DNA from: DRWZ01 sp964601505
GTDB taxonomy: Bacteria > Calescibacteriota > Calescibacteriia > Calescibacteriales > Calescibacteriaceae
Direction of reading: 5' to 3'
Length of the DNA stretch: 11,685 nucleotides
NCBI GenBank assembly: GCA_964601505.1
Contig: CAZRNR010000064.1
Span: 1-11,685 of the forward strand
Part shown: positions 1-7,620 of the stretch, piece after piece
Layout of the letters: each line of letters begins with the position of its first letter
Numbering within the stretch: the first letter of the stretch is position 1
Made by a program: the position numbers and the translations under genes
The notes under the pieces: generated by a model
The model's input: only the letters and a program-made list of their open reading frames with translations
Database searches by the model: none
Told to the model about the DNA's origin: nothing

Positions 1-128
1 CTCTGGCATAAATTTGTGAGTTGAGGATAAAAATTTTTTGATACAGCATTCTAACCCTAAAACAAAACAATACTTATTAAAAAATAAAAAAATTTAAAAT
101 ATTAAGATAGAAGGTAAGTAATTCCAAG

Positions 129-1132
129 ATGAAGATGTATAAGTTGGCAGTTTTAATTTCTTTTTTAGTATATTTGATTCTACCTGAAATTTTATTTTCA
201 CAGGAGCTGAAAGTTGGGACTTTAGCACCTGCAGCCTCTAAATGGGGGCAAGTTCTTACAGAATTGTCAGAAAGAATAAGGGAAAAATCTCAGGGGAAGA
301 TAAAACTTGTGATCTATCCCGGAGGAGTAATGGGAGACGAGGAGGAAATGATAAGAAAAATCAAAATAGGACAACTTCATATTGGAGCTTTTACGATAAA
401 CGGGATAAAAAAATAGCCCCACAACTTGGAGTCATAGATCTTCCGTTCCTGTTCAGAAATTACAATGAGGTAGATTTCATTCTAAAAAAATTTGAGAAAG
501 AATTTTCAGATTACTTCATAAAAGGTGGTTTCAAAATCATGGTGTTTTCTGAACACGGGTTTGTTTATTTCTTTTCAAAAAGCAATGTAGATAGCTTTAA
601 AGATCTTGGTAAAACGAGGTTCTGGGGATGGAAAGGAGATAAAACTATAACAAATCTTATAAAATCTCTCGGAACAACCCCGATATATGTTCCAGTTCCG
701 GACTTACTTTCTGCTCTTGAGACAGGAATGGTTGAAACTTTCCAAACAACTCCAATTTCCTGCCTAAGCCTTCAATGGTGCAAACTTGTAAAAACAATGA
801 TTGATTTTCCATACAGATATGAACCCGGAGTTTTAGCAATATCTTCAGAAATATGGGAAAAACTTCCACAGGACGCAAAAAGCATAATAGAATCTGCTAT
901 TCAAGAAGAGCAGAAAAATCATGGTGGTAATATAAATAAAATCATAAGAGATGAACAAGAAAAGACAAAACAAAAACTCAAAGAAATTGGAATAAAATTT
1001 GTCAATCCGCCAGACAAAGATACCTTTGAAAACGAAATCAAGCAGAAAATATGGTTTTCAGAAGATTCAGAATATCCTCATGATCTTCTCAAACGAATAA
1101 TCCAAGAACTTGATAACTTCAGAAAGAAGTGA
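129..1132 (+). CDS. TRAP transporter substrate-binding protein (DctP family), apparent frameshift
   Basis: Periplasmic solute receptor of a TRAP transporter, which would hand an unknown (probably organic acid) ligand to DctQ/DctM membrane subunits. The first frame runs 129-416 and starts with a signal peptide (hydrophobic residues about 5-23, likely cleavage near residue 24, no lipobox Cys), then LKVGTLAPAASKW, typical of DctP. It stops at a TAG just after a run of seven A (406-412). The second frame continues the family sequence without loss (IAPQLGVIDLPFLFRNYNEVD onward) to 1132. One extra A would join them into about 334 residues, the usual family length. The segment TRFWGWKGD carries the Arg (about residue 164) that normally binds the ligand carboxylate, followed by ALETGMVE. 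The nearest purine-rich site (AAGGT, 111-115) is 13 bases from the ATG. No permease genes follow. It could be a sequencing error, a slippage site or a recent pseudogene. Substrate is unknown. Confidence 0.82.
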
Positions 1133-1198
1133 GCATAATTATAAATTGAAATCCCTTCATAGTCTTATAGTCTTGTAAAAGTTTGGGGAAGCAAATGG

Positions 1199-1210
1199 TT
1201 CTGATCAGAA
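1199..1210. promoter_or_regulatory. 12-bp perfect palindrome upstream of wecE
   Basis: TTCTGATCAGAA is a perfect dyad in the 156-base gap between the TRAP receptor gene and wecE, about 80 bases before the wecE start. It could be an operator, but a 12-bp palindrome is expected a few times by chance in a window of this size. Just upstream, TAGTCTT occurs twice in tandem (about 1160-1174). No clear promoter hexamers could be assigned. Confidence 0.18.
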
Positions 1211-1288
1211 TAGGGGAAAAAGAGTTAGCCTGTTCCTACAAAAAAATTTTATCTATAAAATATGCGTTATCAAAAGAGAATAATAAGT

Positions 1289-2434
1289 ATGATACCATTC
1301 AATAAACTATATCATGGTGAATCGGCAATAAGATATATAATAGATGCTTTATCTGAGGGGCATTTATCGGGTAATGGTGAATTTACGAGAAAGTGCCAAA
1401 TGTGGTTTGAGGAGAACACCGGTGCCAAAAAAGCCTTTCTAACAACTTCTGGAACACACGCATTAGAGATAGCATCAATACTTATAGATATAAAAGAGGG
1501 TGATGAGGTAATAATGTCAAGTTTCACCTCACCATCAACTGCCAATGCATTTGTGCTTCGGGGAGCTATACCTGTCTTCGTGGATATAAGACCCGACACT
1601 ATGAATATTGATGAGACGAAAATAGAACAGGCTATTACAGAGAAAACAAGAGCTTTAGTTCCTATGCACTACGCAGGTGTTGGATGTGAAATGGATAAGA
1701 TAAACGATATCGCTAAAAAATATGGTCTATTTGTTATTGAAGATGCTGCACATGCTATTACAGCAAAATACAAGGGAAAAACGCTCGGAACTATAGGGCA
1801 AATTGGAATATACAGTTTCCATGATACAAAAAATATCTCCTGCGGAGAGGGAGGAGTTTTGCTGATAAATGATGAGAGGTTTATAAAGAGGGCAGAAATA
1901 GTACGCGAGAAAGGGACAAACAGAAGTGAATTTTTCAGAGGTGAAGTAGATAAATACACTTGGATAGATGTTGGGAGCAGTTATCTCCTATCTGAACTAA
2001 ATGCAGCAGTTCTATGGGCACAACTTGAAAAAATAGAAGAGATACAGAAAAGAAGAAAAGAAATATGGAACAAATATTTCTATCTACTAAAACCCCTTGA
2101 AGAAATGGGGCATATAGAACTTCCACACATTCCCGAAAACTGCGAGCACAACGCTCATATATTTTATATAAAGGCAAAAAACCTTGAAGAAAGACAAAGA
2201 TTGCTTGATTTTCTCAGACAAAATAAAATATGTGCAACATTCCACTATATTCCTCTACACTCAAGTAAAGCAGGTATGAAATACGGACGATTTTCTGGTG
2301 AAGACATATACACAACAAGGGAAAGCGAAAGGTTGATAAGATTACCAATCTTTGTTGAACTCAAAGAAAATGAATTGATTTATATCTGCAGAAAAATCTA
2401 TGAGTTTTATAAAGAAAGATTTATTAATAAGTAA
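1289..2434 (+). CDS. wecE: dTDP-4-amino-4,6-dideoxygalactose transaminase (WecE/RffA type)
   Basis: PLP-dependent sugar aminotransferase of the DegT/DnrJ/EryC1/StrS family that converts dTDP-4-keto-6-deoxyglucose to dTDP-4-amino-4,6-dideoxygalactose (dTDP-Fuc4N), a precursor for surface polysaccharide. The match to enterobacterial WecE is close throughout: start MIPFN, STANAFVLRGA, VDIRPDTMNIDET, MHYAGVGCEMD, EDAAHA, the PLP-lysine motif SFHDTKN with Lys181, GEGGVLLIND, REKGTNRSEFFRGEVDKYTW, NAHIFYIK and FHYIPLHSS. The length from this start is 381 residues. I chose ATG 1289 over the in-frame ATG at 1262 because WecE proteins begin MIPFN and a weak AAGAGA lies 9 bases upstream; nothing like a ribosome site precedes 1262. 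No other nucleotide-sugar or glycosyltransferase genes are nearby, so its glycan is unknown. The subfamily call is strong; the exact substrate is inferred. Confidence 0.9.
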   Translation: MIPFNKLYHGESAIRYIIDALSEGHLSGNGEFTRKCQMWFEENTGAKKAFLTTSGTHALEIASILIDIKEGDEVIMSSFTSPSTANAFVLRGAIPVFVDIRPDTMNIDETKIEQAITEKTRALVPMHYAGVGCEMDKINDIAKKYGLFVIEDAAHAITAKYKGKTLGTIGQIGIYSFHDTKNISCGEGGVLLINDERFIKRAEIVREKGTNRSEFFRGEVDKYTWIDVGSSYLLSELNAAVLWAQLEKIEEIQKRRKEIWNKYFYLLKPLEEMGHIELPHIPENCEHNAHIFYIKAKNLEERQRLLDFLRQNKICATFHYIPLHSSKAGMKYGRFSGEDIYTTRESERLIRLPIFVELKENELIYICRKIYEFYKERFINK

Positions 2435-2456
2435 AACAATGAATTTATTAATAGAG

Positions 2457-2509
2457 GTAAATTTCTGAATTTACATCAAGGTAAATTTGACCAAACTAAT
2501 TATTTGACC
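2457..2509. repeat. Cluster of short repeats before lspA
   Basis: GTAAATT occurs at 2457-2463 and again at 2481-2487, with its inverse AATTTAC at 2468-2474. The first pair can form a 7-bp stem with a 4-base loop. ATTTGACC occurs at 2485-2492 and 2502-2509, a 17-base spacing ending one base before the lspA GTG start. The arrangement could be operator half-sites or a weak hairpin controlling lspA-tauE, but AT-rich sequence makes chance repeats common. Confidence 0.3.
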
Positions 2510-2510
2510 T

Positions 2511-2975
2511 GTGAAAAGATGGATCATATTTTCAATTATTGCTCTTGCAATCTTCTCGGTGGACATAGCAACCAAAGAATTAATAGAGAAAAACATCCCA
2601 TACCTTGGTGAAATAAAAATAACAGATTTTTTCAACATTGTGCACGTGCAAAATAGAGGTAGCATATTTGGAATCTTCTCAGGTATAAAAAGTCAAGCTT
2701 TCAGGATTTTTATGAATATTTTATCGTTATCAGTACTTGTGGTGCTAATAGTTTCAGCAAGGATGTTCAGCGGTTTCACCTTTTATGTAATAGCGGCAAT
2801 GATAGGTGGAGCTGCGGGAAATGTGTATGAAAGGCTAACAAAGGGATATGTAGTAGATTTCCTTGATTTTCACATAGGTGGATACCATTGGCCAGCATTC
2901 AATGTTGCTGACTCAACAATAACCGTTGGGATAATAGCAATAATACTCCACTCTCTAAAATCAAAAAAAACATGA
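2511..2975 (+). CDS. lspA: Lipoprotein signal peptidase (signal peptidase II)
   Basis: Inner-membrane aspartyl protease that removes the signal peptide from diacylglyceryl-modified prolipoproteins. At 154 residues it has the usual family length and four hydrophobic segments (about 3-20, 63-82, 88-104, 132-148). Family motifs are in order: SVDIATKELI (Asp18/Lys22), VQNRGSIFGIF, and the catalytic region GGAAGNVYERLTKGYVVDF followed by PAFNVADSTI. The two catalytic aspartates are predicted to be Asp116 (VVDF) and Asp134 (NVAD). The start is GTG at 2511; an in-frame TGA at 2505-2507 rules out a longer protein, and no good Shine-Dalgarno sequence is present. It follows wecE by 76 bases and overlaps the next gene by 4 bases (ATGA), so the two are probably cotranscribed and translationally coupled. 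Confidence 0.95.
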   Translation: MKRWIIFSIIALAIFSVDIATKELIEKNIPYLGEIKITDFFNIVHVQNRGSIFGIFSGIKSQAFRIFMNILSLSVLVVLIVSARMFSGFTFYVIAAMIGGAAGNVYERLTKGYVVDFLDFHIGGYHWPAFNVADSTITVGIIAIILHSLKSKKT

Positions 2976-3694
2976 GCCTCATCTGGAATCTCATTTTCTT
3001 CATAACAGCTTTGCTCTACTCTTCTGCTGGACTTGGAGGTGCATCCGCTTATCTTGCATATTTATCATTAGCACACATAGATTATAACCTTATACCGATA
3101 TATGCTCTCATACTTAGTATAATATCAACTACAATCTCATCAATGAATTGGTTCAAACATGTCAGGAAAATTGTTATCCCAATAATACTTGTTTCAACAC
3201 CATCTGCATTTGTTGGGGGATTATTAAAAATTAGCGAAAAAGTATTTATCATAATCACCTCCCTTGTTCTAATTAGTATAGGAATACTTATGCTTTACCC
3301 AGTAGAAAAGAAAATAAGATTTAAAATCTTCCAAAACACTTCCGTTATACTTTTATTTTCTTCATTTTTCGGTTTCCTGGGGGGTATGATAGGAATAGGA
3401 TGTGGAGTTTTTTTGGTTCCACTTCTTTATCTGACAGGAAAAGCCAAAGAGAAGGAAGCTGCCTCAGCTGGAACCATTTTTATCTTGGCTAACTCAATAT
3501 TCGGACTCGTTGGACACTTGGTGAAAATTAAAAATATTCAACTTGACCCGATAATCCAGCCAGCAATATCTGTTGCTCTCGGTGCATTCACAGGTTCATA
3601 CATAGCCTCAAACAAACTCCCCTCAAAATTAGTTAAGAAAATTTTTGGAATAATAGTTATCCTCATAGCCCTAATATTAATCGCAAGAAATTGA
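2972..3694 (+). CDS. TauE/SafE-family (sulfite exporter-type) membrane permease
   Basis: Integral membrane protein of 240 residues with seven or eight hydrophobic helices, of the TauE/SafE (formerly DUF81) family. Members export or take up small sulfur-containing or organic anions such as sulfite or sulfoacetate; the substrate here cannot be told. Two diagnostic repeats are visible: the N-terminal half has SSAGLGGASAYLAYLSL (17-33), and the second half has FFGFLGGMIGIGCGVFLVP (132-150), the usual Gly-rich re-entrant motif followed by Pro. The C-terminal part has GAFTGSYIASNKLPSKLVKKIFG, typical of the last two helices. The start ATG overlaps the lspA stop codon, implying coupling rather than shared function. 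A 92-base gap follows before the kinase gene, with no obvious terminator. Confidence 0.85.
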   Translation: MSLIWNLIFFITALLYSSAGLGGASAYLAYLSLAHIDYNLIPIYALILSIISTTISSMNWFKHVRKIVIPIILVSTPSAFVGGLLKISEKVFIIITSLVLISIGILMLYPVEKKIRFKIFQNTSVILLFSSFFGFLGGMIGIGCGVFLVPLLYLTGKAKEKEAASAGTIFILANSIFGLVGHLVKIKNIQLDPIIQPAISVALGAFTGSYIASNKLPSKLVKKIFGIIVILIALILIARN

Positions 3695-3786
3695 CTTTGT
3701 CTGCTCTATTTGAAAAACTCCTTACAACAAACATAAAATAAACTGATATAAACCTGAAAAAATCTAAGATTGACAAAAATTTTCGT

Positions 3787-5178
3787 GTGTGGAAATTTAT
3801 TTTTGGAGTCATTCTCACATTATTATCTGTATTTTTACTCTTTCTCAAAATAAGAAACATAAAAAGGATATTTGATTTCGGGAAGAATCTATTTAACCTT
3901 GATGAACTAATCCAGTGGTTCATTGAAAACAGATATATAGCTTCTATTTTCTCCCTTATGCTAACAGGATTATCAACCTCTCTCAATCTGATTGATGAAA
4001 ATATACAAATATTTGGTCTTACTTTTGTTTCTCTAATCCTTGCTTTCTCAAATTTTATCTTTATAAAATTAAAGGAACAAATCCCTCTCCAGAGGAACAT
4101 ATTTTTACAGATAATCTCCGATCTTTTGAATCTAACCATTATGCTACATCTCTCTGGGGGGACGGAGAATCCTCTCTTTATCTCGTATTCATTTCACATA
4201 TTCCTTGCAAACATATTACTTGGGAGATCTACAGCAATGTTTGTTTTTGTATTTTCTCTTCTCATATTCTCAATTTTATCTCTCCTTGAGTTCAAAGGGA
4301 TAATCCCACATCATACATTAAGGCTTACAGAATTACACGGAGAGCTTTATAAAAAACCAATGTTCGTTCTCTCTTCAATCTTCGTTCTTACCATGGTATT
4401 ATCTGTTTCATTTTATTTCTCATCTGAGCTTTCAGAAAGCTTAAGGGAGAAGATAAAATCAGAAAGAAAGGCGATAGCGGAACTGATACATGCATCAAAA
4501 ATGACCGAGCTTGGTGAATTTGCATCTGTGCTATCACATCAGATAAACAATCCACTAACAGTAATTTTGATGAAGACAAAAAATCTCCTCTCAGGTAGTA
4601 TCCCAGAGAATATAAAGGGAGAAATAAAATCTATAGATGAACATACAGAAAGGATATTTAAAACTACAAACATTATCCTTGATATTGTAAGAGCAAGGAA
4701 AACTATCAAAGAAGAGTTCGATTTACGCGAATCCATAAAAAACGTTCTGAAACTCATAGAACTTAAGAGTTCAAAGAAAGGTATAAAAATATCTTTGGAA
4801 TTTTCTGAAGACACTCCAAAGTGCTATGGTGTTCAGGCATATATAGAACAAGCCATCTTAAACATACTAAACAACGCGGTTGATTCATTTGAAAATCTGG
4901 AAAAGGAAAATAAGACAATAACTATAAGAACATTTAGAGCAAAAAGAGATAAATCAGATTATGTATGCGCTGAGATAAAAGACAACGGAATTGGTATAAA
5001 AAGCGAAATAAAAGAAAAAATTTTTGAACCATTTTTCACATCAAAGCCCAAAGGAACGGGTATAGGATTATCAATTGCTAAAAAGATAATAGAAAACGAG
5101 AACGATGGGATAATAGAATTTGAATCAGAATACCAGAAAGGAACTTCTTTCAGAATTTTTCTGCCCGTGATAAAATAA
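3787..5178 (+). CDS. Membrane sensor histidine kinase, RegB-like N-terminus
   Basis: Two-component sensor kinase of 463 residues. The N-terminal half holds about seven hydrophobic helices (roughly 3-21, 50-68, 74-95, 105-121, 128-146, 149-167, 191-213) with little extramembrane sequence and no PAS domain. Residues 124-130 read GGTENPL, close to the GGxxNPF quinone-binding motif of RegB/PrrB. A short linker leads to the HisKA domain with phospho-accepting His251 in SHQINNPLTV; the residue after His is Gln, where Glu or Asp is usual. The HATPase domain shows the N box (LNNAVDS, Asn363), G1 box (KDNGIGI), F box (EPFFTSK) and G2 box (GTGIGLSIAKKI). The GTG start at 3787 has no Shine-Dalgarno sequence but places the first helix right at the N-terminus; an in-frame stop lies at 3739. 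The response regulator starts 37 bases downstream, so they form a pair. The signal is unproven; PilS-type kinases are an alternative comparison. Confidence 0.88.
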   Translation: MWKFIFGVILTLLSVFLLFLKIRNIKRIFDFGKNLFNLDELIQWFIENRYIASIFSLMLTGLSTSLNLIDENIQIFGLTFVSLILAFSNFIFIKLKEQIPLQRNIFLQIISDLLNLTIMLHLSGGTENPLFISYSFHIFLANILLGRSTAMFVFVFSLLIFSILSLLEFKGIIPHHTLRLTELHGELYKKPMFVLSSIFVLTMVLSVSFYFSSELSESLREKIKSERKAIAELIHASKMTELGEFASVLSHQINNPLTVILMKTKNLLSGSIPENIKGEIKSIDEHTERIFKTTNIILDIVRARKTIKEEFDLRESIKNVLKLIELKSSKKGIKISLEFSEDTPKCYGVQAYIEQAILNILNNAVDSFENLEKENKTITIRTFRAKRDKSDYVCAEIKDNGIGIKSEIKEKIFEPFFTSKPKGTGIGLSIAKKIIENENDGIIEFESEYQKGTSFRIFLPVIK

Positions 5179-5215
5179 TATCTAAACTAATTCAAGACAT
5201 AATAAATACTCCAAT

Positions 5216-6595
5216 ATGAGAAAAATTCTGATAGTAGATGATGAGAGAGGAATCCTTGATACCATGAAATCAGTTTTGGAGAGGGAAGGATTCAGTGTAG
5301 ATACTGAAAGCGACCCCGAGAAAGCCATTTCATATGACCAAGAATATGATATCTATATACTTGATTTTGTCATGCCCAAAATAGATGGACTGAAACTTGC
5401 AGAGAAGATAAGAGAGAAAAATAAGGTAGCAATAATAATACTCATGACAGCTTACCCATCTCTTGACTCAGCAGTAAAAGCAATAAAGCTATCTATATTT
5501 GATTACCTTATAAAACCATTTACACCGGAGTACCTGGTAAGTGTCGTAAAAAGAGCTTCAGAAATAATAGAGTTGAAGGAAGAAAACTCTGTTCTCAAAA
5601 GACAAGTTGAAAAAAGATTTGAGATAGATGAAATAGTCTTCAAAAGCAAAAAAATGGAGAAAATAATAGAAGACGCTAAAAAGGTAAGCAAGATAGATTG
5701 TGATGTTCTCATAACTGGTGAAAGTGGAGTTGGGAAAGAACTCTTAGCTTACACAATACATAAATGGAGTTCCAGAAAGAACAACAAGTTTGTTCCAGTA
5801 AATCTTTCGGCCATCCCCACAACACTTATTGAATCTGAAATCTTTGGATATGAGAAAGGAGCATTTACCGATGCAAAAAACTTAAAGATAGGAATCGTAG
5901 AGTATGCAAATGATGGAACCCTATTTCTTGATGAAATAACAGAAGTTAGTATGGAAATTCAGGTTAAATTACTGAGATTCATACAAGACAGAAAAATAAG
6001 AAGGATTGGAGGAACCCGTGAAATCCCTATCAACATCAGGATAATCTATGCATCAAACAGGGATATTGAGGAAGAAGTTGAGAAAGGAAGATTCAGAGAA
6101 GACTTATACTGGAGAATAAATGTGTTCAGAATACACATACCACCACTGAGAGAAAGAAAAGAGGATATAGAAGTACTTTCAAAACACTTTCTCAAGAAAT
6201 ATTCCCAAGAGCTAAAGAAAGATACAAATGAGATAAGCGATGATGCTATGGAAATACTAATCGCACACAGTTGGCCCGGAAATGTCAGAGAACTTCAGAA
6301 CGTTATAAAAAGGGCAATAATAGTATGTCAGGGAAATGTTATAAAACCCGAAGATCTACCAGAAAAACTTTTATATCCGAGCCTAAATCAATCAAATGGG
6401 AAATTTTTTGAGTTAAGAGAAAAATTTTTAGAAGACTTTGAAAGAAATTATATTATCTCCCTTTATAGATCTACCGGAGGGAATGTAAAAAAAATGCAAG
6501 AAAAATCTGGAATCCCGAGAGCAACTTTATATCGTATGATCAAAAAATATGTTTCAAAGGATACTGAAGAAGAAAGCGATCCTACAATTACTTGA
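5216..6595 (+). CDS. NtrC-family sigma-54-dependent response regulator
   Basis: Transcriptional activator of 459 residues, partner of the kinase just upstream. Receiver domain (about 1-120): Asp8/Asp9, phospho-acceptor Asp50 in LDFVMPKIDG, Thr78 and Lys100. AAA+ domain (about 140-370): Walker A GESGVGKE (168-175), the sigma-54 contact loop reads GAFTDA (216-221) instead of GAFTGA, Walker B GTLFLDE (234-240), sensor region ASNRDIEEEV, arginine-finger region GRFREDLYWR (291-300), and WPGNVREL (353-360). C-terminal Fis-type helix-turn-helix: GGNVKKMQEKSGIPRATLYR (421-440). When phosphorylated it should form an oligomer and use ATP to open sigma-54 promoters. Targets are unknown; I found no convincing -24/-12 site in this window. 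The ATG at 5216 lacks a strong ribosome site but gives the standard receiver start MRKILIVDDE. The acidic tail after residue 448 is unremarkable. Confidence 0.94.
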   Translation: MRKILIVDDERGILDTMKSVLEREGFSVDTESDPEKAISYDQEYDIYILDFVMPKIDGLKLAEKIREKNKVAIIILMTAYPSLDSAVKAIKLSIFDYLIKPFTPEYLVSVVKRASEIIELKEENSVLKRQVEKRFEIDEIVFKSKKMEKIIEDAKKVSKIDCDVLITGESGVGKELLAYTIHKWSSRKNNKFVPVNLSAIPTTLIESEIFGYEKGAFTDAKNLKIGIVEYANDGTLFLDEITEVSMEIQVKLLRFIQDRKIRRIGGTREIPINIRIIYASNRDIEEEVEKGRFREDLYWRINVFRIHIPPLRERKEDIEVLSKHFLKKYSQELKKDTNEISDDAMEILIAHSWPGNVRELQNVIKRAIIVCQGNVIKPEDLPEKLLYPSLNQSNGKFFELREKFLEDFERNYIISLYRSTGGNVKKMQEKSGIPRATLYRMIKKYVSKDTEEESDPTIT

Positions 6596-6718
6596 GCACA
6601 TCATCCGATATCTTTAAAAAGCCTTTTGAGGTCTAATATATTAAAAGAGTATAAAGAATAAAAATGGAAAAAATTGATAAAATACAAAAGGTTATTTATA
6701 GAATAAAACTTCACAAGT

Positions 6719-7570
6719 ATGATTGGAATTATAGGTGGAACAGGACTTTATAACATTCAGGATTTGAAGATAATCGAGGAGATCGATGTTGATACACCCT
6801 TTGGGAAACCATCCGATAAAATAATAATCGGTGATCTTGAAGGGAAAAAATTAGCGTTCTTACCTCGTCATGGTAGGAAACACGCGATTCCCCCGCATAA
6901 GATAAACTTCAGGGCAAATATATTCGCGATGAAAAAGATAGGTGTGCAGAGGATACTGAGTATTTCAGCAGTTGGAAGTCTGAAAGAACACATAAGACCT
7001 GGAAATGCAGTTGTGGTATCGCAGTTCATAGATATGACAGTATCAAGGACAAGAACATTTTTTGAAGATGGCATCGTTGCACATGTTGGATTTTCGGATC
7101 CAGTTTGTCCAGAAATGTTTGAATCACTTAGCGAATCAGCGGTTGAAAGCAAAGTCATAACACACAAAGGCGGAACCTACATATGTATAGAAGGCCCCCA
7201 GTTCTCCACAAGAGCTATGAGCCATCTTTGGAGACAGTTCGGAGCAGATGTAATAGGTATGACTAACCTCCCAGAAGCCTATTTAGCAAGAGAAGCAGAA
7301 ATATGCTACTCCACTCTCGCTTTCCCTACAGATTATGATTGCTGGTATGAAGGTGAAGAAATTGTAAATGCACAGATGGTCGTTGAAAATCTCAGAAAAA
7401 ATATAGAAAAAGCTCAAAAAATACTCAGAATATTCCTAAGGAAGATAAAAGATGAACGAAATTGCCCATGTAAAGAAGCGCTGAAAAACTCTATTGTCAC
7501 GGCACCAGAAAATATACCCCCAGAAACCAAAGAGAAGTTAAAACCTATAATCGGGAAATATATAAAATAA
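6719..7570 (+). CDS. mtnP: S-methyl-5'-thioadenosine phosphorylase
   Basis: Cytosolic enzyme that splits 5'-methylthioadenosine with phosphate into adenine and 5-methylthioribose-1-phosphate, recycling the by-product of polyamine and related S-adenosylmethionine reactions. The 283-residue protein shows the family motifs in order: IIGGTGLY (4-11), phosphate-binding RHGRKH (50-55), CIEGPQFSTRAM (156-167), GMTNLPEAYLAREAEICY (180-197), and TDYDCW (204-209). Asp205 and Asp207 of this last motif favour 6-aminopurine (adenine) over hypoxanthine, which argues against purine nucleoside or methylthioinosine phosphorylase. The C-terminus has CPCKEAL (Cys249, Cys251), a CXC element known from thermostable archaeal MTAP II. 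The ATG at 6719 has only weak upstream purines but puts the nucleotide-binding start at residue 1. It sits 123 bases after the regulator gene. The insertion-sequence relic begins at the base after its stop codon, and the reading frame appears complete. Confidence 0.93.
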   Translation: MIGIIGGTGLYNIQDLKIIEEIDVDTPFGKPSDKIIIGDLEGKKLAFLPRHGRKHAIPPHKINFRANIFAMKKIGVQRILSISAVGSLKEHIRPGNAVVVSQFIDMTVSRTRTFFEDGIVAHVGFSDPVCPEMFESLSESAVESKVITHKGGTYICIEGPQFSTRAMSHLWRQFGADVIGMTNLPEAYLAREAEICYSTLAFPTDYDCWYEGEEIVNAQMVVENLRKNIEKAQKILRIFLRKIKDERNCPCKEALKNSIVTAPENIPPETKEKLKPIIGKYIK

Positions 7571-7595
7571 AGGTGATTGGTAATTATATTCCACC
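7571..7595 (+). repeat. Left terminal inverted repeat of the IS relic
   Basis: AGGTGATTGGT, then seven A/T bases, then TTCCACC. The outer 11 and inner 7 bases are exact inverted matches to 8309-8335. It starts at the base after the mtnP stop codon and is the 3' end relative to the transposase. Confidence 0.9.
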
Positions 7596-7620
7596 TAACA
7601 CCTCTTGCGTTTTCTAAATT

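Noticed and set aside
4..18. Sigma-54-like -24/-12 promoter (TGGCATAAATTTGTG) upstream of the TRAP receptor gene
   Set aside because: The TGGCA element is good, but the -12 GC dinucleotide is absent at the required spacing; the TTTG is one base off.
1262..1288. Upstream ATG extending WecE by nine residues
   Set aside because: No ribosome site precedes it, and WecE proteins begin at MIPFN, which is encoded at 1289.
3663..4139. Minus-strand open frame of about 158 codons across the tauE end and the kinase N-terminus
   Set aside because: It is opposite clear transmembrane coding sequence; low-complexity basic composition and no motif.
6616..6627. Possible terminator hairpin (AAAAG-C-CTTTT) after the response regulator gene
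   Set aside because: The stem is only five mostly A-T pairs with a one-base loop and no T-tract beyond the stem; not credible as an intrinsic terminator.
6664..6753. Short + strand open frame (29 codons) before and into mtnP
   Set aside because: It overlaps the conserved start of mtnP in another frame, has no ribosome site and a composition like translated AT-rich noise.
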